The notes under the pieces: model-generated
The model's input: the letters and a program-made list of their open reading frames with translations, nothing else
Database searches by the model: none
What the model was told of the DNA's origin: nothing
Made by a program: the position numbers and the translations under genes
Assembly (NCBI RefSeq): GCF_003574315.2
Contig: NZ_AP025739.1
Coordinates: forward strand, 7,006,001 to 7,070,000
Length of the DNA: 64,000 nucleotides
Reading direction: 5' to 3'
Source: Capsulimonas corticalis
GTDB taxonomy: Bacteria; Armatimonadota; Armatimonadia; Armatimonadales; Capsulimonadaceae
In this document: one piece after another, positions 60,544 through 64,000 of the stretch
Layout of the letters: each line of letters starts with the position of its first letter
How positions within the stretch are numbered: the stretch's first letter is position 1

Positions 60544-60736
60544 TCTGTTTTCCAAAAATATCGCAAAATCGAAAGTGTCCGGTACATCCCGAGCCTTCGA
60601 GAACGGATTGATGCTTCAATAGTATAACCGGTAATTGTCACAGCGAGATCACGAAATCGTCACCTTTTAGTCAGAGACGATGGACCGGATCTTCTGCCGC
60701 GCGGGGTTATTTTCCCAGGGTGGTAACCTGAGGAAA

Positions 60737-63130
60737 CTATGCGCTTCCGATGATAACCGTAGTGAAATTTTGCCCTTCCCAGTGATTAGCTTTGCTCCAG
60801 CAGAACGTGAAGGCGAGGCTTCCGTCTGTCGCCATATCTCCGGTAGTTAGGTCCGCATAATATACGCCTAAACCGCTATCCGTGGTGGAGACCTCCCGTA
60901 TTGTTTTCCAAGAATCGGAGCTCCAGCGAATGACTGCGGCGGCTTCTACCTGCACTCGAAGTGTTTTCCCAGCCGGCAGCGACTGCGTTTGCGCATCGAA
61001 GGTCCATGGAATGAGCGGCGAAACGACGTGTTCTTTCAGATAGCGCTGAACGGTCTGAGGCGGCATGTCGAAGACTGCCCCGTCGCACAAGGAGCGGACG
61101 AGTTTTACGAGTTCGGCGTGCGCCCAGACGAGTGGCATTCCCGATCCCGAAGGAAGGCCATTATATAGTTCGCGCTCCGGGATATCCTCCCCGTCCCAGA
61201 TCTGTTCCGGCAGCAGGCCGCCGGGGCTCGTTTGACGCGTCATCACATTCAAGAGTCGACGCGCCTCGTCCTCATTCCCCAGAGCCAGCGCGTACTGTGC
61301 TCGCTCCCCGGCCAGCAGCGGCCAGCAGCGCCCCACCCCAACGCCTTCGTATGGGCCGCCGCTTCCCGTCTCACCGTATCCGTCGTGCGTGTAGCGGCGC
61401 CAGGCCGTCCCGGTCGCCGTTTCCGCTTTGAGCGTCGCGTCGATGACTTGAACCGTGCTGACGATACGCGGATCGTCCGCCGCTCGCAATCCATAACGCA
61501 CCAGGGACAGGGCGTCTGGACTGACGATGCAATCGGCGGGAAACCGGTTCTCTGACGGCGGCAAGTTCTTGATCTCGACAGATGCGGCGCGGACATCGCC
61601 GCTGACGCCGACTTCCGGCGGTGCGATGCGGACGTAGTAGCCGGCCACGCCATTCTCCCTTGCGAGTTCCGTATCCGTGACATAGGTCCAGCGTTCAATG
61701 TTCTCGTTCCAGCAGTCGGCGGTTTCGCGCAGGAATGAGGCGCACGGATCGCTCGCCGCGTCAGCGAAGTCGGCGGCCGCCAGCAGCGCGGCGATCGTCA
61801 CCGCGAGCGTGAACGCCGTGAATCCCGCGTTCTCTTCCCAGCGGTCCATCGGGGTGGACGGGCCGTTCTGAACGAGAAAGGCGGCGGCGGCTCGGATAGC
61901 CAGCCAGGGATCCAGCCCGTCCAGCGCGTCATTGCGGCGAAGCATATCGGCAAGCAAAATCGGGAGGGCGGTCTCGTCCAGCTGAACGCCTGTCCATACG
62001 CCGGCGCCATTCATATGCATGTTCTGCGGCCAGTGCCCATCCCCTTCCTGAGTCGCCATCAAGTAGAGCATCGTTTCGCGCGCGGCGCGCGGGTTTCCCG
62101 CAGCCAGCATCGCGCCCGCCGCCTCCACCTGATCGCGCGGCCAGACGACATGATAACCCGCCAGATCGTTATCGCCATGCGCAAATCCCCAGGGAATGGA
62201 AAGACTGGCGATCACGCCGCCCGGAAACCGCTTTCCGTCGTGAACCCGAAGTACGCTGAGGCTGGTGTGATACGCATCGAAGCCGTCTCGCCCAGGCGCC
62301 TCCATCGCCAGACATTCTCCGTGGAACTCACGCCATTCGCGGGAATATTCCATCTCGGCGTCCGTGAAGCCAGTCAGCAGCGACGTGCGCGCCTGCTGCC
62401 CCGCGCCGCTCCAGTCCTGGTCGAAGCCCAGAGCAAGCACGAACTCGCCGCCACACGTTTCCAGATCGATCTGCCCGGTCAGGGCGATGTTGCCGCCGGA
62501 CGCGTCTCCGTAAAAATGCATCATCTTTTTATGCGCCTCAATGTCCCGCCAGCCGTCCGATGCGCCGACGTAGCCGCAGGAACGGCCCAGCCACGGAGCG
62601 GAGCAGGCCAGGGCGAGCGCAACGCCTCCTCGCCGGGCGAACAGCATCGGGACGCCTTTGTAGTCGCCGGTCCACCCGTCATTCCCCGAACCGCAATTCG
62701 CCAAATGCGGCGCCAGCAGCGCGTAGACTTGGTAGTCGGATAGCTCCCCTTTCAGCGCTTCGAATGTCACCTTCTGTAGGAGTACGTCTCTGCGGGGATC
62801 CGTGATAATAGTTTTCGTGATGCGGTAACGTCTCTGGCGACAGGTGTTCGTCATTACGTATCCCGGAATTCCCCGTCCGAGCGGCCGGATCGCGTGGTCC
62901 GTATCCCGCTTTTCTTCCGAGAAGAAACCGTCCTTATCCGTCACCAGCAGGCCGAAGTCGCGTGTGTTGGCCTGATCCACGGAAGGATGATAGACCTCGT
63001 CCACGATCCCGTGCGAAATGGTGAACCAGACGCGGCTGGCGTTCGATAGAGCGGCGCCGACTCCCGATTTGGCGCTGGATGTCCATCGCGGCGCCATGCC
63101 AGGTTTACCGGGAGCAATATTGTTATTCAT
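60737..63130 (-). CDS. GH15 glucoamylase / glucodextranase-type glycosidase
   Basis: ATG 63130 (GAGAAAG upstream) gives 797 residues. An N-terminal beta-sandwich (about 1-280, SSAKSGVGAALSNASRVWFTISHGIVDEVYHP) precedes the (alpha/alpha)6 GH15 domain: GYHVVWPRDQVEAAGAML, GHWPQNMHMNG, general acid in DRWEENAGFT and general base in GGLLPEQIWDG. A C-terminal starch-binding-like tail ends the protein. It releases glucose from alpha-glucans; with no signal peptide a cytoplasmic role on glycogen-type glucan is likely. It overlaps the VKOR-like gene by 8 bp. Confidence 0.94.
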   Translation of the reverse strand: MNNNIAPGKPGMAPRWTSSAKSGVGAALSNASRVWFTISHGIVDEVYHPSVDQANTRDFGLLVTDKDGFFSEEKRDTDHAIRPLGRGIPGYVMTNTCRQRRYRITKTIITDPRRDVLLQKVTFEALKGELSDYQVYALLAPHLANCGSGNDGWTGDYKGVPMLFARRGGVALALACSAPWLGRSCGYVGASDGWRDIEAHKKMMHFYGDASGGNIALTGQIDLETCGGEFVLALGFDQDWSGAGQQARTSLLTGFTDAEMEYSREWREFHGECLAMEAPGRDGFDAYHTSLSVLRVHDGKRFPGGVIASLSIPWGFAHGDNDLAGYHVVWPRDQVEAAGAMLAAGNPRAARETMLYLMATQEGDGHWPQNMHMNGAGVWTGVQLDETALPILLADMLRRNDALDGLDPWLAIRAAAAFLVQNGPSTPMDRWEENAGFTAFTLAVTIAALLAAADFADAASDPCASFLRETADCWNENIERWTYVTDTELARENGVAGYYVRIAPPEVGVSGDVRAASVEIKNLPPSENRFPADCIVSPDALSLVRYGLRAADDPRIVSTVQVIDATLKAETATGTAWRRYTHDGYGETGSGGPYEGVGVGRCWPLLAGERAQYALALGNEDEARRLLNVMTRQTSPGGLLPEQIWDGEDIPERELYNGLPSGSGMPLVWAHAELVKLVRSLCDGAVFDMPPQTVQRYLKEHVVSPLIPWTFDAQTQSLPAGKTLRVQVEAAAVIRWSSDSWKTIREVSTTDSGLGVYYADLTTGDMATDGSLAFTFCWSKANHWEGQNFTTVIIGSA

Positions 63131-63635
63131 TGGATTTACTTTCTCGAATATGGTCCCATGCCGCGCGGGCTTCGGGCCAGGCCAGAGGCGCCGCCGCGAG
63201 TGTCCCAAGTGCGCCGGTAACGCACAAGGCGCAGTAGGCACTGTACTTCACCGGCTGATCGATCAGGAGTTTAATCGCGAACGCCGCATCCGCAATCGCC
63301 TTCACGCCCATAAAGAAGGCCGCCAGCGGCAGAGCCTTCGCGCGGTCGGGCGGGCCCATTGCCGCCAGACCAGCGGTGGCGGCATAGGATCCCACGGCGA
63401 GCACGGCATCGGGCGTCTGTAGTAACTCATAAGCCTGCGGTGAGCCATTGATCTTGTCCCCGTCCTCGCCAGGCAGGGGAATTTCCGGGACGTGTTTCAG
63501 AATGCCCATTTGAAAAAGTGAAATAATCCCCATGACGGCGACGTTGAAAAGAGAGAGGGTGACGATCCACCGACGATTTTTCAGAAATGGCCCATCATCC
63601 TCGCGAAGAGCGCGACCTAATTCTTCCGGTGACAT
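63123..63635 (-). CDS. Vitamin K epoxide reductase-like membrane protein
   Basis: The 170-residue protein has four hydrophobic segments (about 24-42, 78-97, 101-121 and 133-151) and YCALC (about 134-138) placed as in VKOR, ahead of the last membrane span. VKOR proteins reoxidise periplasmic disulfide-forming enzymes via quinone. A second cysteine pair is not visible, so it may be a divergent or structural homologue. It overlaps the glucoamylase start by 8 bp. Confidence 0.65.
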   Translation of the reverse strand: MSPEELGRALREDDGPFLKNRRWIVTLSLFNVAVMGIISLFQMGILKHVPEIPLPGEDGDKINGSPQAYELLQTPDAVLAVGSYAATAGLAAMGPPDRAKALPLAAFFMGVKAIADAAFAIKLLIDQPVKYSAYCALCVTGALGTLAAAPLAWPEARAAWDHIRESKSNE

Positions 63636-63675
63636 AAATTCCCCTTGTCTTTCGATCTTGATCTTGTTTCGACAT

Positions 63676-63975
63676 TCAATCTCCGCGACGTCTGCCTTGG
63701 ACGCAGACCTGCGGAAGCACGACGCTAAGAGTGGCCGCCCAATGGGCGGCCAAAACTCGGGGCTTCATGCCGTTCGCACGGGCCAGGGCGTTGTCCACGA
63801 TGACCAACAGATGACGGTGTACGGATATGCTCACATCTCGGCCATGTCTGGACCGGCGGACAACAACATCGGAAGGCCGTAAGTCCGCGATACCGAGGAT
63901 CGGACTGAGCCGCCTTCGAACGCGATCGGCGCGCTGATGCGGCGAGCAGCCGTCGATGCCAACCCGAATATCCAT
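63676..63975 (-). CDS. Hypothetical protein
   Basis: The 99-residue frame has a good ribosome-binding site (GGGAGGAAAG, 9 bp before ATG 63975). It reads MDIRVGIDGCSPHQRADRVRRRL...SISVHRHLLVIVDNALA, a plausible small alpha/beta fold. I do not recognise it, and the Arg-rich content leaves some doubt. It lies 40 bp upstream of the VKOR-like gene. Confidence 0.4.
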   Translation of the reverse strand: MDIRVGIDGCSPHQRADRVRRRLSPILGIADLRPSDVVVRRSRHGRDVSISVHRHLLVIVDNALARANGMKPRVLAAHWAATLSVVLPQVCVQGRRRGD

Positions 63976-64000
63976 AATCTGCTTTCCTCCCAGGCAGATC

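Noticed and set aside
63729-63748. GC-rich hairpin GGCCGCCC/GGGCGGCC as a terminator
   Set aside because: It lies within a possible coding frame, has a 3-base loop and no T-run in either useful direction.

Overview
The window is a bacterial chromosome segment, moderately GC-rich overall, that joins ordinary housekeeping genes to two defence-rich accessory regions. Phylum cannot be read directly. Membrane-anchored RsbW-like ATPases, a coupled KaiC/SpoIIE-phosphatase pair, DUF1003 and DUF4337 proteins, DinB, GH15 glucoamylase and ECF sigma factors suggest a free-living Gram-negative-type organism, perhaps Armatimonadota (Capsulimonas-like). That assignment is an inference only.

Region 1 (1-17.3 kb) is a defence island ending at a tRNA-Val(CAC) gene with a tyrosine integrase beside the tRNA 3' end. 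It holds a type I restriction-modification operon (HsdM, HsdS, a GmrSD-like DUF262/DUF1524 protein, HsdR), a DNA methylase fused to an AlbA-type domain, a four-gene minus-strand operon led by a NERD nuclease with zinc ribbons, a 423-bp element bounded by inverted repeats and carrying seven iterated sites, a DUF4238 protein and a Shedu-like nuclease. A perfect 16-bp inverted repeat with a 6-bp spacer lies between integrase and tRNA and could be the recombination core.

Region 2 (17.6-24.6 kb) is a run of small, mostly unrecognised genes (ankyrin protein, small membrane proteins, CPCC protein with a one-base frameshift, 2H phosphoesterase), resembling an array of orphan immunity-type genes. Region 3 (24.7-44.8 kb) looks like chromosomal backbone: membrane and anti-sigma-type proteins (one decayed copy), threonine dehydratase, Dph6-like amidase, SIMPL, DUF4202, cupin, isochorismatase, HerA-like ATPase, tandem RBBP9-like hydrolases, a spore photoproduct lyase relative and a NADAR protein sharing TGTGACA palindromes, FMN reductase, SpoIIE phosphatase/KaiC, DinB and a CdiI-like immunity protein.

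Region 4 (44.8-52.7 kb) is the most interesting. Three same-strand 3'-end fragments of one aminotransferase family punctuate it, separating first an acetamidase and then a 5.9-kb cassette. That cassette encodes a complete bacterial ubiquitin-like conjugation operon with overlapping genes: ubiquitin-like protein with a C-terminal Gly-Gly plus four-residue tail, E2-like, JAMM peptidase and ThiF/E1-like. The order matches the BilABCD antiphage systems. Divergent from it is an ECF sigma factor followed by an ImmA/IrrE-type metalloprotease, a plausible induction switch.

Region 5 (52.7-64 kb) returns to backbone: a sulfur-responsive cluster (TauE/SafE permease, ArsR/BigR-like regulator, frameshifted YgaP-like rhodanese), a secreted protein, DUF1223, an ECF sigma factor, a Met/His-rich secreted protein, an OmpR-type two-component system, a GH15 glucoamylase and a VKOR-like membrane protein. 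Several single-base frameshifts occur in otherwise conserved genes and should be separated from sequencing error.
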